54,006 bases of DNA from Clostridiales bacterium (GTDB taxonomy: Bacteria > Bacillota > Clostridia > Christensenellales > Aristaeellaceae), in assembly GCA_015056015.1 (NCBI GenBank), contig SVHD01000009.1:1-54006 (forward strand), written 5' to 3'. Within the stretch, counting starts at the first letter, position 1. The number at the start of each line of letters is the position of its first letter. Positions 16,694 to 24,012 of the stretch are shown here, piece after piece. Under the pieces are notes generated by a model that saw nothing but the letters and a program-made list of their open reading frames with translations, had not been told where the DNA came from and ran no database searches. The position numbers and the translations under genes were made by a program.

Positions 16694-17473
16694 ATGCTGA
16701 AGCTATGCCAGTGCGGCTATTTCCGTTCCAAGAATGTATTCAGCGAAAATGTGACGCCCCTGCGGGAAGTGGAGCTTTTCGAAATGGAAATCATCCAGGT
16801 GGGCACGGGCTTTTCCTATATTGACGGCATCAGCTATCCCCATATTCCCAACCGGCTGATTCTGGCCCGGCCCGGCAATCAGCGCTTCACCATCGGCACC
16901 TTTGAAGCCCGGTTTGTGAAATTTTCCTGCGCCGATCCCCATGTGCTGCAGCTTTTGCAGGCCCTGCCGCCTACCACCATTTTATCTGATGGGCGCTTGA
17001 AAGCCCTGATGGCGGATATTGCCCACGGGGAGGAAACCCCCGGCGCCGCCCGCTATTTCGCCCAGCAAAGCGCCCTTTGCGCCCTGATTGCCGAGGCTGC
17101 CGCCCAATTGCAGCAGGAGCCCCTGACGGCGCCGGCACAGGAAATCTTATCTCCCGATATCCTGGGGGTCAAGGAATACATCGATCAGCACTTTGATGAA
17201 AAGCTGGATCTGGAAAAGCTGGCCGCCATCGCCCATCTGAGCCGGAATTTCTTCCGCTTGAAATTTCAGACTGTGCTGGGCATTTCGCCCCATGAATATC
17301 TGGCGCAGGTGCGCCTTACCTATGCGAAAAAGCTGCTGGCGTCCACCCAGTGCCCCCTGAGCGAAATCGCCATTTCCTGCGGCTATGAAAGCCAGGCGTA
17401 TATGAATTACGTTTTCAAGCGGCAGACCGGCCAAACGCCTCTTTCCTACCGCAAGAAAAAACAAAGCAGGTAA
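16694..17473 (+). CDS. AraC family transcriptional regulator
   Basis: This 259-residue protein starts at an ATG preceded by AAAGGGGG. Residues 1-150 are a sensory region with cupin-like beta pattern. Residues 158-255 are the double helix-turn-helix of AraC/XylS proteins (LDLEKLAAIAHLSRNFFRLKFQ, then SEIAISCGYESQAYMNYVFKRQTGQTPLSYRK). It probably activates the divergent GH16 gene or other glycan genes in response to a sugar; this is inference from position. It ends immediately before repeat locus A. Confidence 0.93.
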   Translation: MLKLCQCGYFRSKNVFSENVTPLREVELFEMEIIQVGTGFSYIDGISYPHIPNRLILARPGNQRFTIGTFEARFVKFSCADPHVLQLLQALPPTTILSDGRLKALMADIAHGEETPGAARYFAQQSALCALIAEAAAQLQQEPLTAPAQEILSPDILGVKEYIDQHFDEKLDLEKLAAIAHLSRNFFRLKFQTVLGISPHEYLAQVRLTYAKKLLASTQCPLSEIAISCGYESQAYMNYVFKRQTGQTPLSYRKKKQSR

Positions 17474-17966
17474 GCAGGGGCCTGCGCGGCCCCCGTACCC
17501 CCGCGCCAGAGGAGTTCCTCCTCTGGACTCCGGTTTGCGAATAAACAATACTATTAAATATTGATGTTTCCGCACGAAAAGTGAGGAAACGAAAAAACAT
17601 CGCCACGGGCGCAATGAAAACGAAAAACGCCGCGAGAGAAAGCAAGCTTTCTCCTCCGGCGTTTTTTTCGTTTTCCCGGATGCAATGCATCCGGCGGGCG
17701 GCATTCTGCCGCCCAGCCCGTGGCTATCCACATGTTCCCGACGCTTCAGCGGGAAACTGTTGTCAGAAAAGTTTGTTTGTTCCGCTACCGGGTCCAGGGT
17801 CAATGATCCTGGTTCGGGGTTTGGGGCTGAATAAGCCCCATAACGTCCCCATTGCCTCACTGGCACTCAAGGCGATTCAATGGCGACTGGTAAAATCCAG
17901 TACAGCTTTTCGGAAGGGGTGCGGGGGAACCACTTTTGGCTTCAAAAGTGGTTCCCCCGCATAACT
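17474..17966. repeat. Palindrome-rich intergenic repeat, locus A (~500 bp)
   Basis: This locus fills the space between two convergent genes. Hairpins in order include GGGGCC/GGCCCC near 17478-17494 and CCAGAGGAG/CTCCTCTGG near 17506-17525. A closing stem CCACGGGC (17603-17610) pairs with GCCCGTGG (17716-17723) and encloses three hairpins (17616-17675, 17676-17694, 17696-17714). Then come CCAGGGTC/GATCCTGG (about 17793-17811), GGGGCT/AGCCCC (17823-17839) and a 19-bp perfect end stem (17920-17961). The whole is homologous, in inverted orientation, to locus B (30225-30745). Short ORFs inside do not share a frame with the other copy. Confidence 0.85.
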
Positions 17967-17979
17967 TCTTCTATTCTCT

Positions 17980-18798
17980 TTAGCCCAGCAGCTGACGGAT
18001 GGCGTCATCCAGCCAATCGCCTTCGAAAAGCTCGATCAGGCCGGCGTCGCAGGCGGCAGCCAGCTTATGATTGATGGGCAGACGGCCGAGCACCTTGGTA
18101 TCAAAGCGCTGGGCGGTTTCTTCCACATGGCTTTCGCCGAATACTTCCACATGCTTGCCGCAATCGGGGCAGAGGGCATAGCTCATATTTTCCACCAGGC
18201 CCGCCACGGAAATATTCATCATATTGGCCATGTTCATGGCCTTTTCCACGATCATGCCCACCAGCGCCTGGGGAGTGGCCACCATGATGGCGGCATCAAC
18301 CGGCAGGGACTGGAACACGGTCAGGGGCACATCGCCCGTTCCGGGAGGCATATCGATAAACATCACATCGATATCGCCCCAGAGCACATCGGTCCAGAAT
18401 TGCTTGACGGTGCCGGCGATAACGGGGCCGCGCCAAACAACAGGGGTGTTTTCTTCTTCCAGGAGCAGATTGACGCTCATCATTTTGATGCCGGTCTTGC
18501 TCGTAACAGGAATAATCCCCTGATCATTGCCCATGGCCTTATCCTTGATACCGAAAGCCTTGGGGATGGAGGGGCCGGTAACATCGGCGTCCAGGATCGC
18601 GGTCTTATAGCCCGCGCGCTGGGCCAGCACGGCCAACATGGCGGTCACCATGGATTTGCCCACGCCGCCCTTGCCGCTCATAACGGCAATCACTTTTTTG
18701 ATATTCGCGCTTGCATGGGGCTTTTCCAGCAGGCTCTTGGGATCCCGGCTGGAGCAATTGGCGCTGCAGGAAGAGCAATCATGGGTGCATTCGCTCAT
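17980..18798 (-). CDS. Mrp/NBP35-type iron-sulfur carrier ATPase
   Basis: The ATG at 18798 gives 272 residues. The N-terminus has four clustered cysteines (CTHDCSSCSANC, residues 4-15), as in NBP35-type proteins. The deviant Walker A GKGGVGKS is at about residues 42-49, the switch motif DADVTGPS follows, and IDMPPGTGD is the Walker B-like motif. A CPDC pair near residue 213 is the bridging iron-sulfur site. Such P-loop dimers load [4Fe-4S] clusters onto target enzymes in the cytoplasm. The gene stands alone on the minus strand after the EamA gene, facing an AraC gene across repeat A. Confidence 0.95.
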   Translation of the reverse strand: MSECTHDCSSCSANCSSRDPKSLLEKPHASANIKKVIAVMSGKGGVGKSMVTAMLAVLAQRAGYKTAILDADVTGPSIPKAFGIKDKAMGNDQGIIPVTSKTGIKMMSVNLLLEEENTPVVWRGPVIAGTVKQFWTDVLWGDIDVMFIDMPPGTGDVPLTVFQSLPVDAAIMVATPQALVGMIVEKAMNMANMMNISVAGLVENMSYALCPDCGKHVEVFGESHVEETAQRFDTKVLGRLPINHKLAAACDAGLIELFEGDWLDDAIRQLLG

Positions 18799-18927
18799 TA
18801 TAGATTCCCTTCTTTCCTTCTTTTCGCATAAAAAACCGGAAGCCGAAACCGGCATCCCGGTATTTTATCGGATTTAAAATTCGCCGTAAAAAAGTCATTT
18901 CCTGCCGTCAGAAAAAATTCTTTTATT

Positions 18928-19785
18928 TTATATAACGGCAATCACAATCCCGGCCAGAATAATTCCGGCGCAGATCAGCTTATAGAGCGTATTCTTTTCA
19001 TGGAAGAAAATACGCCCGCCAATAATGGTCACGATGCAGCCCGATTGCTTGATCAGGGTCATCACCGTAATGCGGCTGCCCTCCATGCTGTTGGCAATGA
19101 AAAGCGCCCGATCCCCGATCACAAATAAAATGCTCAAAAGCCAGATCCAGGGATTTTTCAAGGATTCCTTCCAATGGAAGGGGATTTTCTTTACCAGCAT
19201 GAAAAGCCCATACCAGAGCACCAGGAAAAGCATATACCAGAATTGCAGCTGGGAGGAAAGCATATCCCGCATCAGGATTTTATCCATGGTGCCTGAAACC
19301 GAATTGAGCAGGCAGCAGGCCAGGGCCATGATCAGCAATTTTCCGCTGACGTTTTCCTCCTGCAAAGGGCTCTTTTTCTTTTTCGCCTTCAAAAGCACCA
19401 GCCCGCTGCTGACCAGAATCAGCCCGATGATCTGAGGCAGGGCCATGGTCTCCCCAACAAAAATCACGCCCAGCAGGGTGGAAAACAGCATCCGGGATAA
19501 ATCCAATACCCCATACAGGCTTACCGGCATTCTCTCCAGCGCATAAAAGCCGCACATCCAGGCAATGAAAATCACAAATGCCTTCAGCGCCGTCAGGGAT
19601 AATTGCACCGGCGTTAAGCCCATGGCATTTTTCGCGTCCGGTACTACCAGCAAAAAGGAAATCAGCGTATAGAAAAACAATACGTCCATCACGCTGCTTT
19701 TCTCAATCGCCTTTTTCTTCATCAGCTCCCGCACGCCGCGCAGCACGCCAAATACCAGCACCAGCCATACCCAGGCCACGTTCAT
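18928..19785 (-). CDS. EamA/DMT-family transporter
   Basis: This 285-residue protein has ten predicted hydrophobic helices in two similar halves, as in drug/metabolite exporters with two EamA domains. The first half contains FYALERMPVSLYGVLDLSRMLFSTLLGVIFVGE, which is the EamA signature region; the second contains ITVMTLIKQSGCIVTIIGGRIFFHEK. It moves small metabolites across the cytoplasmic membrane; substrate unknown. It is upstream of mrp on the same strand with 129 nt between them. A sigma-A promoter overlapped by a 13-bp direct repeat lies upstream. Confidence 0.9.
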   Translation of the reverse strand: MNVAWVWLVLVFGVLRGVRELMKKKAIEKSSVMDVLFFYTLISFLLVVPDAKNAMGLTPVQLSLTALKAFVIFIAWMCGFYALERMPVSLYGVLDLSRMLFSTLLGVIFVGETMALPQIIGLILVSSGLVLLKAKKKKSPLQEENVSGKLLIMALACCLLNSVSGTMDKILMRDMLSSQLQFWYMLFLVLWYGLFMLVKKIPFHWKESLKNPWIWLLSILFVIGDRALFIANSMEGSRITVMTLIKQSGCIVTIIGGRIFFHEKNTLYKLICAGIILAGIVIAVI

Positions 19786-19812
19786 CCCCCCGCTTTCTTT
19801 CCAACGAATGGC

Positions 19813-19842
19813 ATTATATCATAACAGCCGGGAAAATGTAAA
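19813..19842 (-). promoter_or_regulatory. Promoter of the EamA transporter gene
   Basis: On the minus strand TTTACA (19837-19842), 18 nt and TATAAT (19813-19818). The -35 lies within a direct repeat. Confidence 0.7.
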
Positions 19843-19867
19843 CACGGCAGAAAGATGTAAACACGGC
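19836..19867. repeat. 13-bp direct repeat over the EamA -35 region
   Basis: ATGTAAACACGGC occurs at 19836-19848 and again at 19855-19867, 19 nt apart (about two helical turns). It spans the -35 box and the region upstream of it, the arrangement expected of tandem regulator sites. The second copy abuts repeat locus D. Confidence 0.55.
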
Positions 19868-20002
19868 GGGAGGGTAATTCTTTGTAAAGGCATCGCATGC
19901 CCTGCGCTTTGCTTGCGCATGCTCTCTGCATTTGCAAAAGGGGCTTTTACCGCGTCACAAACCCACAAGGGGTTTGTTCCTGAGAATGTTTTTCCCCACA
20001 AT
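19866..20002. repeat. Intergenic repeat, locus D (related to the right module of locus C)
   Basis: This stretch between the EamA gene and htpG matches the complement of 13009-13138 over its length. It shares GCGGGAGGG..ATTCTTTG at the start, CATCGCAT, CTCTCTGCA, CGTCACAAACCC and GGTTTG..CCTGA. Its terminal inverted repeat is largely decayed on the right (TTTTTCCCCACA), so it looks like an older copy. Confidence 0.7.
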
Positions 20003-20025
20003 AACCCTTATATTTTATTCCCCCG

Positions 20026-21918
20026 TCAGGCCTTCCGGGCCAGCAGGGCAATCAATTCGTTGCTGCGGCTGATAAAGGCCTTGAGATCCTCGGCTTCCAG
20101 GGGCCGGGAGGACATGCGGGCCAGATCATACATCTGTTTGCACAGCAGGGCAGAAACCTCGCCCTCTTCCATGGCCGCCAGATCGCGGATAGCGGGACAG
20201 GCGCGATTGAGCACCAGGGTATATTTATCGGGGAAGGCAAAATCCTGGCCATACATGGCGCTCATTTCCTTGTAGCGGCGGATCTGCTCATCCTCTACCA
20301 GCATCAGGGGCAATTCCTTATCGGAAAGGGCCTCCATTTTCACTTCCAGTTCCGCATTTTCCAGGGCGTCCCGGAACAGCTTTTCCATTTGTGCCTGATC
20401 AATATCCTTGCCTTCTTCGCTGTCTTCGGTAAGGCCGGAAACATCGGCGTCCACCCGCACAAACTGCAGCCCTTCATTGCCGCCGCCAAATTCCATGAAG
20501 CTCATGAAATTCATATCGATCAGGGTATCCATAACAATGACGTCGATTCCCCGGTTCACATACAGGGAAACCGCCGCGGCCTGTCGATTCTGTTCGGTGG
20601 TATAATAGACCTTCTTTTCCGCCTTGCCTTCGTTGCGGGCCTTGTATTCCTCCAGGGTGAAATATTCCCCGGCGGTGGATTTGAGCAGCAGGCTGCCCTT
20701 CACCAGATCATAGAATTTGGCGTCCCGGACGCAGCCGTATTTCACGAAGGGATGAATATCATCCCAGTAGGTTTCATATTGCTTACGCTCGGTATTGAAC
20801 AGGCCGTTGAGCTTGTCCGCCACCTTCTTGGTAATATGGGCAGAAAGCTTTTTCACATAGCCGTCATTCTGCAGGAAGGAACGGGATACATTCAGGGGCA
20901 GATCGGGGCAATCAATGGCGCCCTTGAGCAGCATCAGGAATTCAGGAATGACTTCCTTAATATTATCCGCCACAAACACCTGCCGGTTGAAAAGCTTGAT
21001 CTGCCCTTCCTGGCCGCCGAAATCCTTCTTCAGCCGGGGGAAATACAAAATGCCCTTGAGATTGAAGGGATAATCCACATTCAGATGCACCCAGAACAGC
21101 GGATCCTCAAAGGTATGGAAAAGCTTGCGGTAGGTTTCCTTATATTCTTCCTCGGTGCAATCCTTGGGATTTTTCAGCCACAGGGGATGGGTATCATTGA
21201 TGGGCTTTTTCGCTTCTTCGGCTTCTTCCTCATCGGTGCCGTGCACATGAGGTTCCTTGCAATCCTCGCAATCGCAGTGCTCCTCATGATGGGGCTTTTC
21301 TTCCTTGGGGGAAAGATCCTCCAGATAGATGGGGGTAGCCATATAGCCGCAGTAGCGATCCAGCACCCCGCGCACCCGGAAGGCATCCAGGAATTCCTTT
21401 TCCTCTTCCATGATATGCAGAATAATGGTGGTGCCCCGTTCCTTACGGCCGCCATCCTGCATGGTGAAGGCCATGCCATCCTCGCTTTCCCAAAGCACGG
21501 GGGCGGCATTTTCCTGCCAGGACAGGGTATCGATGGTCACCTTATCGGCAGTCATGAAGGCAGAATAAAAGCCCAGGCCGAAATGGCCGATGATGCCGCT
21601 CTGATCATCGCTGGTATAATTCTTCAAAAATTCTTCCGCGCCGGAAAAAGCCACCTGATTGATGTATTTTTCCACTTCTTCACGGGTCATGCCGATGCCG
21701 TTATCGGTGAAGCGGATTTCCCCGGCTTCCGGATCCACGGTGACGGTAACCCGGAAATCTTCCCCGGTTTCGCCTTTGATCATCTTATACTTGGTAATGG
21801 CGTCGCAGCCGTTGGATACCAGCTCGCGGATAAAAATATCTTTGTCGGAATAGAGCCAGCGCTTGATCACCGGCATAATATTTTGCGCATGAATCGAAAT
21901 ATTGCCTTTCATTTCCAT
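20026..21918 (-). CDS. htpG: Molecular chaperone HtpG (Hsp90 family)
   Basis: The ATG at 21918 is preceded by GGAGG and gives 630 residues, the usual size. The GHKL ATPase domain shows ELVSNGCDAITK, DNGIGM and GHFGLGFYSAF. The middle domain begins after the linker (LFHTFEDPLFWVHLNVDYPFNLKGILYFP), and the C-terminal dimerisation domain follows. HtpG is an ATP-driven cytoplasmic chaperone. The N-terminal/middle linker (about residues 205-238) is unusually rich in His, Cys and Glu (KPHHEEHCDCEDC). A CIRCE operator at 22007-22033 next to a consensus promoter implies HrcA control. Confidence 0.97.
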   Translation of the reverse strand: MEMKGNISIHAQNIMPVIKRWLYSDKDIFIRELVSNGCDAITKYKMIKGETGEDFRVTVTVDPEAGEIRFTDNGIGMTREEVEKYINQVAFSGAEEFLKNYTSDDQSGIIGHFGLGFYSAFMTADKVTIDTLSWQENAAPVLWESEDGMAFTMQDGGRKERGTTIILHIMEEEKEFLDAFRVRGVLDRYCGYMATPIYLEDLSPKEEKPHHEEHCDCEDCKEPHVHGTDEEEAEEAKKPINDTHPLWLKNPKDCTEEEYKETYRKLFHTFEDPLFWVHLNVDYPFNLKGILYFPRLKKDFGGQEGQIKLFNRQVFVADNIKEVIPEFLMLLKGAIDCPDLPLNVSRSFLQNDGYVKKLSAHITKKVADKLNGLFNTERKQYETYWDDIHPFVKYGCVRDAKFYDLVKGSLLLKSTAGEYFTLEEYKARNEGKAEKKVYYTTEQNRQAAAVSLYVNRGIDVIVMDTLIDMNFMSFMEFGGGNEGLQFVRVDADVSGLTEDSEEGKDIDQAQMEKLFRDALENAELEVKMEALSDKELPLMLVEDEQIRRYKEMSAMYGQDFAFPDKYTLVLNRACPAIRDLAAMEEGEVSALLCKQMYDLARMSSRPLEAEDLKAFISRSNELIALLARKA

Positions 21919-21970
21919 AAAAAATACCTCCATTTCAGGGTTTTGCCAAGCAATTATTGGGCATGTTCGC

Positions 21971-21999
21971 ATTATAGCACGCGCCATAAAAAAATGCAA
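21971..21999 (-). promoter_or_regulatory. htpG promoter
   Basis: On the minus strand TTGCAT (21994-21999), 17 nt and a perfect TATAAT (21971-21976), 53 nt before the start codon. Confidence 0.8.
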
Positions 22000-22002
22000 C
22001 AG

Positions 22003-22037
22003 AAAATTAGCACTCTCGTGAAGAGAGTGCTAATTTT
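22003..22037. promoter_or_regulatory. CIRCE operator, also shaped as a terminator for the upstream gene
   Basis: TTAGCACTC-N9-GAGTGCTAA (22007-22033) is an exact CIRCE element, the HrcA binding site. It sits just upstream of the htpG -35 box. The palindrome extends to a 15-bp stem with AAAA on one flank and TTTT on the other. On the minus strand it therefore also forms a terminator-like hairpin 22 nt after the stop codon of the 22059-23702 gene. Confidence 0.9.
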
Positions 22038-22058
22038 GAATAAAAACTATTTTCCGGA

Positions 22059-23702
22059 TTATTTCTTTTCCATCCACGCCTTCACGCCGTTGGCGATATT
22101 CAGGTAATCATTGGTCAGGATGGTATCAATGCCCATTTCCAGATAGCGAATGGCTTCCTCCACTTCATCGGCGTAAAATACATTGCAGCGGATGCCATTG
22201 GCGTGGGCCTTATCCACCATTTCCTGATTGAAATAGGGCTTGAAGAGCTGCACCTTGCAGCAATCATATTGGATGGCCCGCTCTACAATATTCCATGCCG
22301 GGGCCAGATTATCTTTGCTATGCCCGGCACCGCAGCAGCGGCGGATATCGGGATACAATTTCTGGGCCAGCGCCAGGAAATGATCATTCCCGCACATGAA
22401 ATAGACATGCTTGCGGCAATCATAGCGATCAATCAGGGAAACAATCTTATGCAGGGTTTCTTCTTTATAATCCACATCGTTATCGACGGTTTTGATATGG
22501 ATATTCATGATGGCCTGCCCGGCGAATTTCTGCAGAATTTCTTCAAATTTTACGATCTTAAGTCCCCGATACTTTTCGGAGAATTTCACGCCGAAATCGC
22601 ATTGCAGCAATTCATCATAGGTTTTTTCATAAATCCGGCCCGTGCCGTCGCTGACCCGGTCCAGCTTCGCATCATGGCAGGAAACAATTTCCCCGTCTGC
22701 GGTTTCCCACAGGTCAAATTCGATTTCCTGCGCACCCAGGGCGATGGCCGCGCCAAAGGCCGGCATGGTATTTTCCGGGGCCACGGTGTTATACCCACGA
22801 TGGGCGCAGATGCGGGGATAAGCCATCACATCATCAAAGGGAACGATGGCGGCGCCGCCATTGCGATAGAGCCAGGGACGGCGGCCATCCTCGATGTATT
22901 CATAATGGGCCTTCATGGCGCCATTGAAGCCGGCGGGCTTGAAATATTTATCCTTAGGATCAAATTCCGCGATACCCAGGCCAATCCGGCTTTCCATATC
23001 CACCAGCACGGTGCCATCGGGCTTTACGATGGTACTGCCGCCGCAAATGGGGGAATCCTCGCCCAGAGAAACGCTGGCGCGCACCAGATAGGCATTGGTA
23101 TGATAGGAAAGGAAGCGATTGATGATAGAAAGGGCCTGATGGGTATCCGTCCGCTGATGGGAGCAGCCGATCACCACATCCACATTTTTCCGGGCCAGGG
23201 GCGCAAAGGCTTCATAAAAATAAAAATCATAGCAGGTCATAAAACCATAGCGGATGCCTTCGATTTCCACCACATAGGGTTCATTGAAGCGATAGCTGTA
23301 ATCCACCTGCAAGCCATTGCCATGCTGCGCTTCGGTTCTCACTTCGCTGGGAGCGGGATGCGCCTTGAAATACTGACCGACGATTTCGCCCTGGCGATTG
23401 ATGGCATGGGTGGTATTGATAAAGCCCTTGTCCCCCTTGGAAGCCGCATTGACAAAAACCACCGCATTGCAGCGGATGGCGGCCGCCTTGGCCCGGGCAA
23501 GAATATCTTCATTATAAAGAGCAATCGACGCCTCAAAATCCTTTTTGCATGTCTGATAGGCAGGCACATCGCAATATTCCGGCAGCACGATCAGATCCAT
23601 GCTTTCATCGCATTGATCCAGCAGGGCGATCATTTCTTCATAGCAGCGCTTGGTATCTTTGGCTTGTTTGGAATAATAGGGCTGAATTACGCAGGCTTTC
23701 AT
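22059..23702 (-). CDS. Nitrilase-superfamily hydrolase fused to glycerophosphodiester phosphodiesterase
   Basis: I chose the ATG at 23702 (GGAAAGGA 10 nt upstream), giving 547 residues. Residues 1-270 are a carbon-nitrogen hydrolase domain with the triad Glu42 (VLPEYCD), Lys113 (QYFKAHP) and Cys157 (MTCYDFYF). Residues about 297-545 are a GDPD TIM barrel: ICAHRGYNTVAPENT, IEFDLWETADGEIVSCHD, and a late TNDYLNIA. The first half would hydrolyse an amide or nitrile; the second would cleave a glycerophosphodiester to glycerol 3-phosphate and an alcohol. The two may act on successive bonds of an N-acyl-ethanolamine-like or other amide-bearing phospholipid head group, which is inference. No signal peptide is visible. 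The gene is monocistronic with its own promoter. Confidence 0.92.
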   Translation of the reverse strand: MKACVIQPYYSKQAKDTKRCYEEMIALLDQCDESMDLIVLPEYCDVPAYQTCKKDFEASIALYNEDILARAKAAAIRCNAVVFVNAASKGDKGFINTTHAINRQGEIVGQYFKAHPAPSEVRTEAQHGNGLQVDYSYRFNEPYVVEIEGIRYGFMTCYDFYFYEAFAPLARKNVDVVIGCSHQRTDTHQALSIINRFLSYHTNAYLVRASVSLGEDSPICGGSTIVKPDGTVLVDMESRIGLGIAEFDPKDKYFKPAGFNGAMKAHYEYIEDGRRPWLYRNGGAAIVPFDDVMAYPRICAHRGYNTVAPENTMPAFGAAIALGAQEIEFDLWETADGEIVSCHDAKLDRVSDGTGRIYEKTYDELLQCDFGVKFSEKYRGLKIVKFEEILQKFAGQAIMNIHIKTVDNDVDYKEETLHKIVSLIDRYDCRKHVYFMCGNDHFLALAQKLYPDIRRCCGAGHSKDNLAPAWNIVERAIQYDCCKVQLFKPYFNQEMVDKAHANGIRCNVFYADEVEEAIRYLEMGIDTILTNDYLNIANGVKAWMEKK

Positions 23703-23735
23703 GGCGATCAATCCTTTCCCATATATAATAACTAC

Positions 23736-23764
23736 ATTATACTGTATATTTTCTTCTCAAGCAA
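23736..23764 (-). promoter_or_regulatory. Promoter of the nitrilase-GDPD gene
   Basis: On the minus strand TTGCTT (23759-23764), 17 nt and a perfect TATAAT (23736-23741). Together with 23926-23986 this accounts for the divergent intergenic region 23703-24012; I see nothing else there. Confidence 0.7.
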
Positions 23765-23925
23765 GTAGCAAGCCGCCCGGATTCATCATATTTCATTTTT
23801 CCAATCGCTTGTTTTTTCTCCTGTTGAAAGGCGGGGAATTCTTTCTTTTCGCCCCAATCATGTACTTTCTGTTACCAATTCGCCCAAAATGCAAAAATTG
23901 TTTGCCCAAAATCATTTTTTGTTCG

Positions 23926-23955
23926 TTGACGCAGCGATTTTACTGATGCTATGAT
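23926..23955 (+). promoter_or_regulatory. Promoter of the second sugar ABC operon
   Basis: TTGACG (23926-23931), 18 nt and TATGAT (23950-23955), upstream of the binding protein gene at 24013. Confidence 0.65.
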
Positions 23956-23968
23956 TTCCTCAACAGAA

Positions 23969-23986
23969 GTTGCTCCAAGGGGCAAC
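23969..23986. promoter_or_regulatory. Operator-like palindrome in the 5' leader of the second ABC operon
   Basis: GTTGCTCC and GGGGCAAC are near-complementary arms separated by only AA. That is too tight for an RNA hairpin loop but suits a DNA operator at about +7 to +24. Confidence 0.45.
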
Positions 23987-24012
23987 AAAATCATCTGAAG
24001 GAGGAACCCAGC

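Noticed and set aside
17147-17866. Open frames running through repeat locus A
   Set aside because: Not kept in the same frame in locus B and they cross several hairpins. The conserved feature is the palindromes, not codons.
20389-22107. A long plus-strand frame opposite htpG reaching into the CIRCE region
   Set aside because: Covers the CIRCE element and htpG promoter; no ribosome binding site.
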